A DNA stretch of 14,704 nucleotides from Verrucomicrobiota bacterium (GCA_026397895.1 JAPLTZ010000121.1:1-14704), one strand, 5' to 3'. Counted from the first letter of the stretch, positions 1 through 8,500 are shown. Notes: generated from the sequence alone by a model not told the origin. Program-made: numbers and translations.

Positions 1-1148
1 AGGAAATTGCGGCCCTTTTCCGTGAGGTCGGCTTCGTGGCTCTTCTCGTCAATCGCGAAAAATAATTCCTCCTTCTCCGCGTAAAATTCCTTCTTCGACT
101 GGTCGGCGTGCAGCGACAACTCCGCCTTGTTCATCAGGCCGGCAATTTCCGGGTCTTCCAGCACGCGCATCAACGCCTCGGAGCGCGGGTTGCCGGTCTT
201 CACGCGGAAGAGCAGCAGGCCGAGCTCGCGTTCGAGTGCTTCGGGATTCTGCGGCTGCGAGCCGTCGGTAGGCGTGCGCTTCTTGATGAGCGCCTCGGCT
301 TCGGTGAGATAGCGGTTGCAGAGTTTTTCCTGCGCGCGGACGATGGATTCCACCACGGGCTTGAACTGCCCGTATTGGTCGTCGAACGACATGTGCACCG
401 CCGGCCCGCTGATGATGAGCGGCGTGCGCGCTTCGTCGATGAGGATGGAGTCCACTTCGTCCACGATGGCGAAGTAGTGTCCGCGCTGCACCTGCTCCTC
501 GCGGCGGGAGGCCATGCCGTTGTCGCGGAGATAGTCGAAGCCGAACTCGGCGTTCGTGCCGTAGGTGATGTCGCAGTTGTATTGCTCGCGGCGCACGGTG
601 GGATTCTGGTCGTGCAGGATGCAGCCGACCGTCAGGCCGAGGAATTTATAGACCGCGCCCATCCACTCCGCATCGCGGGCGGCGAGATAATCGTTCACGG
701 TCACGACGTGGACGCCGCGGCCGGTGAGGGCGTTGAGATAGACGGGCATGGTGGCGACGAGCGTCTTGCCTTCGCCGGTGGCCATTTCCGCGATGAACCC
801 GCGATGCAGCCCGATGCCGCCGATGAGCTGCACGTCAAACGGAACCATCTCCCAGCGCAACGGCTGGCCGCGCACGATGATGTCCTGCCCGCACAACCGG
901 CGGCAGGCGTTCTTCACCACGGCGAACGCTTCGGGCAAAATCGCTTCGAGCCGCGCCTTCAACTGGGCGTCGTCCGTGATCTGCGAAAGCTCGGCCTGCC
1001 AGGCGGCGGTCTTGGCGCGGAGGGCGTCATCGGAGATTTGTTGCAGCGCGGCTTCGTGCTGGTTGATGGCGGCGACGATGGGCCGGAGCCGTTTGACTTC
1101 CCGGTCGTTTTTCGACCCGCCGAACAGTTTAACAATGGACTTAATCAT
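1..1148 (-). CDS. secA: Preprotein translocase ATPase SecA, N-terminal part (runs off the left edge)
   Basis: SecA is the cytoplasmic motor that drives unfolded preproteins through SecYEG using ATP. The window holds its first 382 codons from an ATG at 1148; the rest lies beyond base 1. The N-terminal helix (MIKSIVKLFG) is typical. The Walker A loop MATGEGKTL is at residues 122-130, the TVNDYLA.RDAEWMG motif at about 150-163, YGTNAEFGFDYLRDN at about 196-210, and the DEAD-type Walker B DEVDSILIDEARTPL at 230-244. After IISGP (about 246-249) there is a long charged stretch before FAIDEKSHEADLTEKG. Escherichia coli SecA is shorter here; Bacteroidetes and PVC SecA proteins carry a similar insertion. 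The gene diverges from the small gene starting near 1263, with about 110 bp between them. Identity is certain; only completeness is unknown. Confidence 0.97.
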   Translation of the reverse strand, partial: MIKSIVKLFGGSKNDREVKRLRPIVAAINQHEAALQQISDDALRAKTAAWQAELSQITDDAQLKARLEAILPEAFAVVKNACRRLCGQDIIVRGQPLRWEMVPFDVQLIGGIGLHRGFIAEMATGEGKTLVATMPVYLNALTGRGVHVVTVNDYLAARDAEWMGAVYKFLGLTVGCILHDQNPTVRREQYNCDITYGTNAEFGFDYLRDNGMASRREEQVQRGHYFAIVDEVDSILIDEARTPLIISGPAVHMSFDDQYGQFKPVVESIVRAQEKLCNRYLTEAEALIKKRTPTDGSQPQNPEALERELGLLLFRVKTGNPRSEALMRVLEDPEIAGLMNKAELSLHADQSKKEFYAEKEELFFAIDEKSHEADLTEKGRNF

Positions 1149-1262
1149 GATAGAAATTGAGCCAAAACGCTACGGCAAGCGGGGCGAGCCGTCAAAACCA
1201 TTCGCCGGAGCTTTCGGCCTTCGCGCCCGTGACAGCGAGCCGGAGCGGTGTTACTGTGCCGC

Positions 1263-1442
1263 ATGACCGCGCCGTCAAATCCCGACCCGCCCCAGCCCGC
1301 CGCCGGGGCGAAGCCGCCGCCGGTCATCCCGCCCGAAATCGTGGAAACTCCGCCCGACCCCGCCAAGCTGACGACCGACGAGCAGATGGCGCTCTACGAA
1401 AAGCATCTCAAGGAAAACGACTGGGGCCACCAGCCCTGCTGA
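1263..1442 (+). CDS. Small proline-rich conserved-looking protein ending in DWGHQPC
   Basis: This is a 59-aa reading frame from the ATG at 1263; an in-frame GTG at 1248 would add five residues. The first two thirds are rich in Pro and Ala (PNPDPPQPAAGAKPPP) and probably disordered. The C-terminal third is a compact charged segment (LTTDEQMALYEKHLKEN) followed by the Cys-terminated tail DWGHQPC. Codon use is GC-rich at third positions like its neighbours, which supports real coding. It ends 2 nt before the mnmA stop, which is convergent, so no room is left for a terminator. No signal peptide or membrane segment is visible. I do not recognise a named family. The tail looks like a short conserved motif, perhaps metal-binding or redox-active through His and Cys, but that is inference. 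Confidence 0.65.
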   Translation: MTAPSNPDPPQPAAGAKPPPVIPPEIVETPPDPAKLTTDEQMALYEKHLKENDWGHQPC

Positions 1443-1444
1443 AG

Positions 1445-2620
1445 TCAGCGCGTAATCCACCCGCCACCCACCACGAGGTCGTCCTGATAAAACACCGCCG
1501 CCTGCCCTGGCGTGACGGCGCGTTGCGGCGTGTGCAGCTTCACTTTCACACGGTTGCCGTCCAGCGGCGTCACCGTCGCCGCCGTGCCGGGATGGTTGTA
1601 GCGGATTTTCGCCATAACCTCGATGGGCGCGGTCAGCGTCTCGAACGGATGCCAGTTGCAGCGGTCGGCGATGAATTCGTCGCGGTCGAGCGCGGCTTCG
1701 CCGCCGACGACCACGCGGTTGTTCTCCGCGTCCAGCTCCACGACATAGACCGGCTTCGGCGTGGTGATGCCGAGTCCCTTGCGCTGGCCGATGGTGTAGA
1801 ACTCGATGCCGTCGTGGTGGCCGAGAACGTGGCCGCGCACGTCCACAATCTCGCCGCGGTGCTTCGCCACGAGGTTCGCCGACTGGAGGAAGCCGCCGTA
1901 GTTGTTGTCCGGCACGAAGCAGATTTCCATGCTCTCCTCCTTGTCGGCGGTCTTGAGCTGGCAATGGCGGGCGACTTCGCGCGTATCGCTCTTGGTCTTT
2001 TCGCCGAGCGGAAACACCGTGCGCGCGAGCTGATCCTGCCGCAGCGAGAAAAGGAAATAGCTTTGATCCTTTCGAAGATCACGCCCGCGCTTGAGGAGGT
2101 AGCGGCCCGTGGTAGGGACGGCGCGCCGCGCCGTCCGCGCCGCGTCCAGCGGCGCAACAGTTTCGCCCGCTGCTTCGCGGGCGAGGACATCGCCGCGCGA
2201 TGTCCCTGCCTGTTCCACCCGCGCGAAATGCCCGGTGGCGATGAACTGCGCGCCAAGCTGGTCGGCGCGGTCAATGAGCCGGCCGAACTTGAGGTTCTGG
2301 TTGCACATCACGCACGGATTCGGCGTGCGCCCGGCTTTGTATTCGTCGGCGAAGTATTGGATGACGTGCTTCTGGAATTCCGCCGATTCGTCAATGAGGT
2401 AATACGGAATGCCGAGCTGGTGGCAGACGGCACGGGCGTCGGTGACGGCCTGCGGGCCGCAGCATTTGTCCTCGGCGCGGTTCACGCAATCCTGCGGCCA
2501 GAGCTTGAGCGTGATGCCGATGACATCGTAGCCCTGCTCCAGCAACAGCGCCGCCGTGGCGGAGGAATCCACTCCACCGCTCATGCCGCAGATGATGCGC
2601 GTCTTGCCGGTTTCAGTCAC
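1445..2620 (-). CDS. mnmA: tRNA-specific 2-thiouridylase MnmA with an in-frame repeat-derived insertion
   Basis: MnmA thiolates U34 of the Lys, Glu and Gln tRNAs, using ATP to adenylate the base and sulfur relayed as a cysteine persulfide. From the GTG at 2620 it is 391 aa. The frame is open to a TTG at 2656, but the GTG places the PP-loop GMSGGVDSS at residues 12-20, as in relatives. The first catalytic Cys lies in NPCVMCNQNLKFG (Cys106) and the second in SMEICFVPD (Cys234). The IGQRKGLG motif and the C-terminal barrel domain are intact. Between ATGHFARVEQ and RYLLKRGRDLRKDQSYF, residues 137-171 are extra relative to usual MnmA. They are encoded by a 102-bp palindromic repeat element. The site corresponds to a surface hairpin loop in the family, so the enzyme is probably active. 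Confidence 0.96.
   Translation of the reverse strand: MTETGKTRIICGMSGGVDSSATAALLLEQGYDVIGITLKLWPQDCVNRAEDKCCGPQAVTDARAVCHQLGIPYYLIDESAEFQKHVIQYFADEYKAGRTPNPCVMCNQNLKFGRLIDRADQLGAQFIATGHFARVEQAGTSRGDVLAREAAGETVAPLDAARTARRAVPTTGRYLLKRGRDLRKDQSYFLFSLRQDQLARTVFPLGEKTKSDTREVARHCQLKTADKEESMEICFVPDNNYGGFLQSANLVAKHRGEIVDVRGHVLGHHDGIEFYTIGQRKGLGITTPKPVYVVELDAENNRVVVGGEAALDRDEFIADRCNWHPFETLTAPIEVMAKIRYNHPGTAATVTPLDGNRVKVKLHTPQRAVTPGQAAVFYQDDLVVGGGWITR
2110..2211. repeat. Two-hairpin palindromic element, copy A, inside mnmA
   Basis: The element starts with TGGTAGGGA (2110-2118) and ends with the near-complement TCCCTGCCT (2203-2211). Each end is a hairpin of its own: GGACGGCGCG/CGCGCCGTCC on the left, and GGACATCGC/GCGATGTCC around a 3-nt loop on the right. 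Its length is 102 bp, a multiple of three, and it stays open in the mnmA frame, where it encodes GTSRGDV near the start and TARRAVPTT at the end. It matches copy B at 2687-2830 closely in both arms but not in the middle. The shape resembles REP/BIME or MITE-like elements. No transposase is nearby. Confidence 0.85.
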
Positions 2621-2686
2621 AGCGGGACAGTGTAGCCTGAAATGTGAGGGCGGCAAGATGGAGTTGGACGAGGTTGTGTCCTAAAT

Positions 2687-2830
2687 TGGTAGGGATGGCT
2701 CGCCGCGCCGTCCCCGTCGCCGAGCGCAGCGTCAGGCGACGGAATCGAATGCTAGAGACATGCCTTGCCACGTTCGTTCCGCCCTGCGCTCCGCTGCGGG
2801 CGGGGACATCGCAGCGCGATGTCCCTACCA
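2687..2830. repeat. Two-hairpin palindromic element, copy B, in the mnmA/DUF167 divergent gap
   Basis: It has perfect 9-bp terminal inverted repeats, TGGTAGGGA (2687-2695) and TCCCTACCA (2822-2830). Over 28 bases the two ends match at 21 positions when one is reverse-complemented. The right arm is itself a perfect hairpin, GGGACATCGC/GCGATGTCCC around a 3-nt loop. It lies in the same orientation as copy A, whose start is 577 bp away. The right arms differ at only about 4 of 35 bases between copies. The 144-bp length is due to a different central segment. It sits between the start codons of mnmA and the DUF167 gene, so it could affect either promoter. Confidence 0.85.
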
Positions 2831-2911
2831 TTTCAGATTCGGACACCACCTTGGACGACGCGGCTAAATTCTCGTGGCATTCCGCCGCGAAGCGTGGAAA
2901 ATGTTTTTGTC

Positions 2912-3205
2912 ATGACCACGCCCACCTTTCTCCGCGCGCAAGCCGACGGCGTGTTGCTGTCGGTGAAACTGCAACCGCGCGCCTCCAAGAATGAAATCGG
3001 CGAGCCGCTCGGCGACGAGTTGCGCATCAAAGTCACCGCGCCGCCCGTGGACGCGGCGGCGAACGAGGCGTTGGTGCGCCTGCTGGCGGACGTGCTGGAC
3101 TGCCCACGCGGCAAAGTGGAACTGGTGCGCGGCCACACCTCGCGCCACAAGGTCGTCAAACTTCACGGCCTGACGGCAAAAACGGTGACGCAGAAGCTGA
3201 CGTAG
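2912..3205 (+). CDS. YggU/DUF167 family protein
   Basis: This is a 97-aa protein from the ATG at 2912. The frame is open further upstream to 2765, but that stretch crosses repeat element B and does not look coding. The family signature is clear: VKLQPRASKNEI at about residues 18-29, LRIKVTAPPVDAAANEALVRLL at about 36-57, and a C-terminal KVELVRGHTSRHKVVKLHG stretch. Length is typical for the family (about 75-110 aa). DUF167 proteins are small single-domain alpha/beta proteins, often found beside YggT membrane protein or cell-division genes; their biochemical role is not settled. Here there is no yggT or proC neighbour. The gene is divergent from mnmA across the palindromic element. Family call is firm; function is unknown. 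Confidence 0.93.
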   Translation: MTTPTFLRAQADGVLLSVKLQPRASKNEIGEPLGDELRIKVTAPPVDAAANEALVRLLADVLDCPRGKVELVRGHTSRHKVVKLHGLTAKTVTQKLT

Positions 3206-3249
3206 CGGCACGTCATCTGCGATTGGAGACCTCTGTTGCGACCACGCGC

Positions 3250-3450
3250 AACACCGACGAGCCATTCCGGAACGTCCCGCAGCCATCGCGTGACTTCCCG
3301 CGACCGTCCGGTGCGGCGCGCAACCATCCGGCGACGTCAGCCAGCCGTTCCGCAACCTCCCCCAACCATCGCGCAACCTCCCGCGACCATCCGGCGACGT
3401 TGCGCGACCGTTGCGGGGCGTGGCGCAGCCATCCAGCCACGTGACCGGAG
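3250..3450. repeat. Degenerate 21-bp tandem repeat, about nine units
   Basis: A core of the form (A/G)(A/G)CC(A/G)T(C/T), usually preceded by CGC and followed by CCGGCGAC-like bases, recurs every 21 bp. The CC pair of the core is found at 3262, 3283, 3304, 3324, 3345, 3366, 3387, 3408 and 3429. One interval, 3304 to 3324, is 20 bp, a single-base slip that shifts the reading frame. Units differ from one another at many positions. On the minus strand it reads as 7-residue repeats such as VAGWSREVARWLGEV, but the slip argues against a maintained protein. It is not a CRISPR: units are contiguous, with no spacers. Confidence 0.75.
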
Positions 3451-3461
3451 CGTCGGGGAAC

Positions 3462-3514
3462 GGCCTAAAATGGCAAAAACACGCGGTTTTTGACCAAATC
3501 CGGAGGTTTTGGCC
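3462..3514. repeat. Complex inverted repeat (nested hairpin)
   Basis: The inner stem is CAAAAAC (3474-3480) pairing with GTTTTTG (3486-3492) around ACGCG. It is extended by TGG/CCA with one bulged base. The outer stem pairs GGCC-t-AAAA (3462-3470) with TTTTGGCC (3507-3514). Neither side ends in a clear T-run, so it is not a classical intrinsic terminator. It might end transcription from the upstream DUF167 gene or mark an old element end; I cannot decide. Confidence 0.45.
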
Positions 3515-3669
3515 GGAAAGGGATGGGTTTGGGAAGATTTGAGGATTTTCAGCCCCGTTGGCCACCCGACTACCCCGATCAGTAGCGCACAGCCGCCGCG
3601 AAACCTCGGGCGGAAAATCGAACGAGAGAAACGTGAGACGTTTGCGAAGCAGAAGCGCAAATGAGGCTA

Positions 3670-3693
3670 CCCACCACAACTATGTTTGGTGGG
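3670..3693 (-). terminator. Hairpin just downstream of the 607-aa gene; possible terminator
   Basis: CCCACCA-c-AAC (3670-3680) pairs with GTT-TGGTGGG (3684-3693) around a TAT loop, with one bulged C. On the minus strand it starts 6 nt after the stop codon of the 607-aa gene (3700-3702), the usual place for a terminator at the end of the barrel-cytochrome-membrane protein block. No T-run follows, so intrinsic termination is uncertain; it may instead protect the 3' end of the transcript. Confidence 0.4.
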
Positions 3694-3699
3694 GCGAGA

Positions 3700-5523
3700 T
3701 TACCTACTGGCCGGATAGCGCCAGACCCAATCGCCTCTTTCAATGTCCGCAGAAGAACCGCTTTCTTTCCGGCCTACGACGCCACCATCATCCTTTTCGT
3801 TCCAGCCGATGGAATAGAGAACGAACTGTCCATTCGCCGTGCGCTCGTAATGCAAAGGCTTGCCGTCGATGACATCGTGCGGGACTTGCGCGATGAATTG
3901 CGGCGCGAGCGCATCAAGCGAATTAGGGTAATTTCCATTCGCAAGTTTGTAGCGTTCCAAGGCACAGGCAGTTTGCGTTAAATCAAGCTGTGCCTGCGCG
4001 GTGGCGAACTTCTTGTGTGCCTCCTGAATGCCGGAACACAGCGAGATAATCAGAACATTCTGCATCAGATTCGCCGAGAGATTTTTTCCGGCAGAAAACA
4101 GCTTTGAATTCATCTGGCGGTTACTGGTGGGGGAGGCAATCCGATGTCGCAAATCTACGGCGGGAATAACCCATTCCTGTTGCATCTGGGCAAATCTTAA
4201 TTCTGTCTGATAATACCAACCATCTGGGATGAAAAGATAATCGAGAAGTATCAGGACATCACTAAGCGACGGGCTATTATCACTATCACCAATTTTCAAA
4301 AGTCCTTTCAGATAACCGGGATTACGCTCGCGGCGCATATAGTCCGTAATCATATTGCAAAAAACAGTTTCGCCACGCATCCCTTGTTCAAATTCAGCAA
4401 GAAAATCCTGATGGGCAAGGAGGCCTTGCAATTCCACGATTTGCGCAGACGACCAAGAATGTCTGGCGAGTCCTTCCCAGATGATTTGTGACAAGACTTT
4501 ATGGATTGAAATGCGAATAAGATGACTTACCAGGATAGGCTCGTTGTGGACGGCTTCACTCAACCGGAAGGCGAGTTTTGTATCTGCTAGGGCTTTGTCA
4601 GATTCGCCGACTTCGAGTTCGGCAATTACTCGCAGTTCTAAAGTGGTGGCGGCACCCTTGAGCGCCTGCAAGTGTGGCAGGAGCATGCCCGCAGCTTCCT
4701 GACAATCATACTCAAGGGGAAACCGTGAATACGGCAACTGTGCTGCGGCCCGCAATTCTTCGATGGCGTTGTCGTGTTTGCTTAGGGCTTGAAGCACATT
4801 TCTGGCAGGTGTGTTTGACTGGATGGAAATAGGAAACTGGCAGTTGCTGTTAGCGTGCGGGAGAGGAAGAAATTGTTCCGGATGGCGATAATAGTCCTGC
4901 CAAACTTTCAAATCGGTGAGGGTGGTAGTATACCAGCTTCCAAAGACAAGATTGGTTGGTTGGCGTTCCGGGTCTTGAACAATGCGAAGGTCGAGCCGGT
5001 TTACCAGATTGGCGTTTTCTGGTGAGATGCGCTTCCCATCCTTTGTCAAAACACCCCCATAAGAGCTGTATACGATTGGTGTCAGCGCAAAATTCTGTTC
5101 TTCCGGCACGGGCGGCGGGCTCATGCCAACCAAATCAAAACGAACACCACTAGCCTCCCACTTGCGACAGTAGTTATCCCACGCATGCTTTCCTCGCCAA
5201 TTTTCTTCAAAATAAAACAGGACTGTCACGAAAGAAACCATCGCTAGCAGTTTGAACCTATGGCGCAGCATCCAAAACAATGGAATGCGTGTCCACGGAA
5301 TAAGCGCCAATACGAAAGCAATAATTGCCAGCAGGAAGCAAAAAAACAGAACGATGCCCGTGATTCGTTGAATATAGGATGGTGATTCACCGAATCCGAA
5401 TATGACGATTACACAACTGAACAAGAACGCCGCGAAGCAGGGGAAAAACCAACGAGGGTCGTTCCAGAATTTTTGCGGGTTACCGAAGATTCTGTTCCAA
5501 AAGTATTTCTTCTTCTCGCTCAT
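3700..5523 (-). CDS. Large membrane-anchored protein with a pilin-like C-terminal segment, unknown function
   Basis: This is a 607-aa protein from the ATG at 5523. The N-terminus is cytoplasmic and basic (MSEKKKYFW), followed by three hydrophobic segments at about residues 26-44, 54-75 and 91-105. A long, mostly helical soluble part follows. The last 95 residues or so contain ALERYKLANGNYPNSLDAL, VPHDVIDGKPLHY and FVLYSIGWNEKDDGG. That pattern resembles the C-terminal part of type II secretion GspG-like pseudopilins, although the usual prepilin N-terminus is absent. I associate proteins of this form with Verrucomicrobiota, where they remain hypothetical. The gene starts 39 bp after the cytochrome stop on the same strand, so cotranscription is plausible. 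Its base composition is clearly more AT-rich than its neighbours, which hints at a separate origin. Function is unknown. Confidence 0.88.
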   Translation of the reverse strand: MSEKKKYFWNRIFGNPQKFWNDPRWFFPCFAAFLFSCVIVIFGFGESPSYIQRITGIVLFFCFLLAIIAFVLALIPWTRIPLFWMLRHRFKLLAMVSFVTVLFYFEENWRGKHAWDNYCRKWEASGVRFDLVGMSPPPVPEEQNFALTPIVYSSYGGVLTKDGKRISPENANLVNRLDLRIVQDPERQPTNLVFGSWYTTTLTDLKVWQDYYRHPEQFLPLPHANSNCQFPISIQSNTPARNVLQALSKHDNAIEELRAAAQLPYSRFPLEYDCQEAAGMLLPHLQALKGAATTLELRVIAELEVGESDKALADTKLAFRLSEAVHNEPILVSHLIRISIHKVLSQIIWEGLARHSWSSAQIVELQGLLAHQDFLAEFEQGMRGETVFCNMITDYMRRERNPGYLKGLLKIGDSDNSPSLSDVLILLDYLFIPDGWYYQTELRFAQMQQEWVIPAVDLRHRIASPTSNRQMNSKLFSAGKNLSANLMQNVLIISLCSGIQEAHKKFATAQAQLDLTQTACALERYKLANGNYPNSLDALAPQFIAQVPHDVIDGKPLHYERTANGQFVLYSIGWNEKDDGGVVGRKESGSSADIERGDWVWRYPASR

Positions 5524-5562
5524 TCGCTATTTCATCATCAGCTAGCCAGCCGATAGGAGTTA

Positions 5563-8500
5563 TTATTTTCCCCGCTGCATCAACCGGTCACGCGAAGGCC
5601 GCGCCACGATTTCGGTCTCCGTGTCGGATTTGAATTCCGCCGCCGGTTGCAAGGTCGCGCCGCTCTTGGTCTGGAGCTGTCCGTTCTTCGCGGCCACGTC
5701 TTCCACGGTGTAAAGCGTGCCGTCGGCGTGCTGGTAGAATTTCTCCATCTCGTCGCGGTGGAACGGGCGCGAGCCGCGCCGGCCAAACACCACAGTCTGG
5801 TTGCCGGTCTCGTCCACCACGCGGTCGCGGTCGAGGCCGCGGCCCACGGCCAGCGCGTCGCCGTGCGTTTTGTAAGTAGCGATGAGTTTCGGATTCGGCG
5901 CGGGACTGAAACCCATGTGGCCGGGCACGTTCTCCGGCGAAATCATCTGCAACACGCGCAAGCCGTTTTTGCCGTCCGCCACGAGCGCGAACTCGGATGC
6001 GCTGACCGAGCCAATCTGCACGGCGCGCACGTCGTTCAATTTTCCGTCGGCGTTGTAAAGCCGTTCGAGCTTCGGCTTTTCGGGATTGGAAATGTCAATG
6101 AACGCCAAACCGTCTTCGCCATCGGCCACGTAGGCGTAGGTGCGCGCGAGGTAGAAGCGTTGCGCGTGCTTCAACGGAATCGTCGCGCCGGGAATCAGGC
6201 GCGGCTTGGTCGGCTCGGTGATGTCCACGACCTTGAAACCTTCGTCATCGGTCACGAACGCGTAGCGGAACTGCACGCCCACGGCGCGCGGGTTCTTGAA
6301 TTCGCCGCCGCTCAACTCCGCGAGCAGCTTCGGCTCGGCAAGTTCCGTGTTGCTCAAGCCGAGCACGAACAATCCCTTCTCCGCGACGACGAACAGGTTC
6401 GTTCCCGCCATGAACGAGTGCATCGCGCCCTTCAGTTTTCCGTCCGGGTTGTAGCGGATGGTCTTGAGGTCTTTGTCGAGGAAGTTGTTGCGCGGGTTGC
6501 CGTCCACGAGCGTGGCGACGGTGCTCATCACAAGGCCTTCCTCACGGTCGGTCACAAATACCCACGCGTAGATGAGGCTGATGGGCTGCTCCTCGTTCTC
6601 CGGCAGGCGCAGGCGCGTGGGGTCGATGCCCAGCGTGCTCGGTAACGTGACGCTCGTGGCGTATTTGGTGCGGATGTAGGTGCGCTGGCCGAGCGGCGAA
6701 ACCGGCGCGCTAGTGATGCGCTCGCTGAATGCTTTGTGGTCAATGTTCGCCACGTCGAACACCTCGAAGCCATCCGCGCCGTTGGCGGTGTAGAGATATT
6801 CGCCGCGCAGAACGAGGTCCAAGATCTCTTTGCCGTCGTGATGGTAGGCCTGCTTGAGCTCGCCCTTGTTCTGTTCAACGTGCGCGACGTAGTTTGACGG
6901 ATACGCGAGCTTGTGCAGATGGCTGCCGAGCGCGGCCTGCGGCTCTTCCTGTTCCGTCCAGACGACGGCTTCGAGCCCGTGCTTGCCCTCGCCGACGTAG
7001 GCGTAGCGCCCGAAGAAGTTCACCGTGCCCGTGCCGAAGCCGAGCAGCGACGCGAGCCAGGCGTTGTTGTCATTCGCTTTTGAAACGTGACAGTCCTCGC
7101 AACCCTTCGAATAAATCCACTCACGGTTGGAATTCTGCGAACCAACGATGACGGCGCTGGACGACCGCAGCACGGCGAGGCGGTGATTCTTGTAAGTCGC
7201 GTCCACGCCTAATTGAAAGACGTCGTCGCGCACGACCTGCGGGTTGTAGCCGGTGAAGTTACGCGTGGTGATGCCCTCGAACTTGTTGCCGACGGCTTTT
7301 TGGTTCGCGCGCATCGGCATGTGACAGCCGAAGCAACTCGTCGCCCACGAACTGTGGCAGATCTGGCAGGAGATGTTGGATTCGTCGTGCGCGAGATTGC
7401 GTTTGCAGTTCGACGGATCGGGCACGTCGCCCCAAGTCTTGCCGTCGCGGCGGAGCGTTTTGGCGTAGGCGGACTTGGCGTTGTAGTGCGACGACTTCGG
7501 GTCAACGGTGTCCATCGTCTGCGGCACTTCCCAAATCACGTCGGGGCTCATGGTCGAGCGTTGGAACAGTTTGTTGCCCTCCCAATAGAACTTCACACCC
7601 CACGATGTGCTGCTCTTGTTCAGATCAATCTTGCCCGCGTTGCCGCTGGTGATGAGCGTCGGGCGCGCGCTCGCCGTGCCGTGGCAATCAATGCACTCGA
7701 TGGTCGTGGCGGCGCGCGGCTCGCCGTAGAGCTTGCCGTTGCCGTGGACGTCGGTGTCGAAATGGCAGTCGGCGCACTGCATCCCGTGCGCGAGGTGCGC
7801 GTCCTTGAGGTGGACGGCTTTGGCCCACTTCTGCGGGTCGTCGTGCGGGATGATGGTGTCGTCGAGCTCGCGGAGGTTGCCGACCTTGTCGTGCTTGAAC
7901 ACGGCGCGGAACATCCAGCCGTGACCGTGGTAATCGGCGAACTGCGTCTGCTTCAGCTTCGGATTCAGCTCGGCAGATTTTTCGAGAAACGACAGGTCAC
8001 CCCACAAACCACGCGCGGCTGCGGCTTCAGGATTGTTGCGGATGGCATCCACGAGTTCCTCGTCGGTCGGGTCGTGTTGCTGCGTCATCTGCGCGTGGGT
8101 TTTGTTGCCGGCGAAATGCGGGTCGTCCGCGATGGGATTTTCCGGATGCGGATACATGAATTCGCCGTCGCTCTCCTGATCCCACCAGATGTAGCCGAGG
8201 AACGGATTCACGAAGAGGTTGCCCTGATGCATGTGGCAGTTCATGCACTGGCTCGTCGGGATGGCGCGCGTGAGTTCGTGCTTGATGGGATGGCCGCGCT
8301 CGTCGTGGCGTAGGCCGGACTGGTCCCCGCTGAAGCTCAATCCCTGATTGCCATACTTGGAATACCAACCGGACTGCGACGGCGAGCGGTCGTTCGCGTA
8401 AATCACATGACACGCCGAGCAGCCGCTGCTGCGATAATCGCCGGGGTGATTGTTCGAGCCGAAGAAGTCGAGCATCGGATCGTGCAGGCGCGTTTTCTGG

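Larger units (their letters stand above)
3206..3699. other. Gene-free 494-bp region between two convergent genes, with repeats and hairpins
   Basis: I see no convincing gene here. Long open frames exist on both strands, but they change frame across a 21-bp repeat and their products are low-complexity Arg/Pro/Trp repeats. The region contains the degenerate tandem repeat (about 3250-3450), a complex inverted repeat (3462-3514), a short perfect inverted repeat AAACGT-gag-ACGTTT (3629-3643), and a stable hairpin just past the end of the 607-aa gene (3670-3693). The stretch 3515-3628 shows nothing recognisable. Confidence 0.6.

Noticed and set aside
1157..2635. 492-aa open frame on the plus strand opposite mnmA
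   Set aside because: It is antisense to an unmistakable MnmA and has no recognisable motif; it is open because of high GC content.
2613..2994. Short frames over the mnmA/DUF167 gap (78 and 116 aa)
   Set aside because: They consist of the palindromic element read as protein (GTARRAVPT and GTSRCDV type) and have no independent support.
3250..3450. CRISPR array
   Set aside because: Units are contiguous, degenerate and 21 bp long, with no unique spacers and no cas genes nearby.
2864..3679. 271-aa minus-strand frame with DGW/RDG repeats
   Set aside because: It runs antisense through the DUF167 gene and across the 21-bp repeat, where a one-base slip breaks any single repeat frame; better explained as repeat DNA.
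5647..8313. Long plus-strand frames opposite the cytochrome (332 and 366 aa)
   Set aside because: They are His/Arg/Val-rich shadows of the heme-motif-bearing minus-strand gene.
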